DNA of 5,944 nt from a bacterium (lineage in GTDB: Bacteria > Vulcanimicrobiota > Vulcanimicrobiia > Vulcanimicrobiales > SCRA01): assembly GCA_028869325.1 (NCBI GenBank), contig JAGWST010000201.1, forward strand, positions 1-5,944, written 5' to 3'. Positions 5,791 through 5,944 of this stretch are shown in pieces (position 1 is the first letter of the stretch; every line of letters starts with the position of its first letter). The translations under genes were made by a program, and so were the position numbers. The notes beneath the pieces are model-generated. The model worked only from the letters and a program-made list of their open reading frames with translations. It was not told the DNA's origin and did not search any database.

Positions 5791-5944
5791 GTATTCGTTC
5801 GATATCGTCTCGAAGATCGACGAGCAGGAGCTCGAGAACGCGATCAATCAGACTCAAAAGGAGATCGCCAACCGCTTCGACTTCAAGAACTCCAAGAGCT
5901 CGATCGAGCGCAAGGGCACGCAGGTCACGATCGTCGCAGACGAC
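5783..5944 (+). CDS. yajQ: YajQ family nucleotide-binding protein (N-terminal part, cut by the window edge)
   Basis: Fifty-four residues are visible, against about 160 in the whole family, and the frame is open to the last base. The start [20 protein letters not shown], then [21 protein letters not shown] and VTIVADD, are characteristic of YajQ (former UPF0234). These are small cytosolic proteins made of two ferredoxin-like domains. Members bind nucleotides and RNA, and a Xanthomonas member is a cyclic di-GMP receptor that affects transcription. Whether this one binds c-di-GMP cannot be judged, since most of the protein is missing. The ATG lies inside the end of the rodZ-like gene (8-base overlap). 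It uses more AAG, AAC and GAG codons than its neighbours, as expected of a hydrophilic, charged protein. Confidence 0.9.
   Translation, partial: MAEYSFDIVSKIDEQELENAINQTQKEIANRFDFKNSKSSIERKGTQVTIVADD

Overview
The window is gene-dense bacterial DNA, roughly two thirds G+C by eye, with mostly G/C third codon positions and GTG and TTG starts. Two genes belong to the futalosine route of menaquinone synthesis, so the host is a bacterium that respires with menaquinone made without the classical Men enzymes. Together with a RodZ-type protein, a YajQ protein and a LysR regulator, this suggests a high-GC, rod-forming bacterium outside the best-known model groups. Candidate phylum Eremiobacterota/WPS-2 or a similar lineage is my guess; no marker in the window settles it.

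Layout. Bases 1-1482 (+) hold the 3' part of one long reading frame that joins the C-terminal half of aminofutalosine synthase (MqnE) to a complete chorismate dehydratase (MqnA). Bases 1469-2560 (+) are mqnC, overlapping the fusion by 14 bases and carrying a strong Shine-Dalgarno (SD) sequence. A perfect 8-bp inverted repeat straddles the mqnC stop codon. Bases 2625-3536 (+) encode a LysR-type regulator. The 300-base gap that follows holds a TTGACA element, a set of GTAC-centred repeats and an unrecognised 50-residue ORF (3650-3802) with a good ribosome binding site. On the minus strand, mnmA (3837-4913) converges on that small gene. A 67-base divergent spacer with an 11-bp-phased repeat separates mnmA from rodZ-like (4981-5790, TTG start). 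That gene overlaps yajQ (5783 to the window edge) by 8 bases.

How the genes work together. MqnA makes 3-[(1-carboxyvinyl)oxy]benzoate from chorismate, and MqnE, a radical SAM enzyme, joins it to SAM to give aminofutalosine. Here these two consecutive steps sit on one polypeptide. After a nucleosidase step not encoded here, MqnC cyclises dehypoxanthine futalosine. MnmA thiolates U34 of tRNAs, and its cysteine pattern fits the iron-sulfur-dependent type. RodZ-like and YajQ form a separate, probably translationally coupled pair linked to cell shape and nucleotide (c-di-GMP) binding.

The most interesting points are the MqnE-MqnA fusion, the small ORF with its own promoter-like region, the hairpin after mqnC, and the CxxC-plus-C signature in MnmA. 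No RNA gene, mobile element or CRISPR array was seen.
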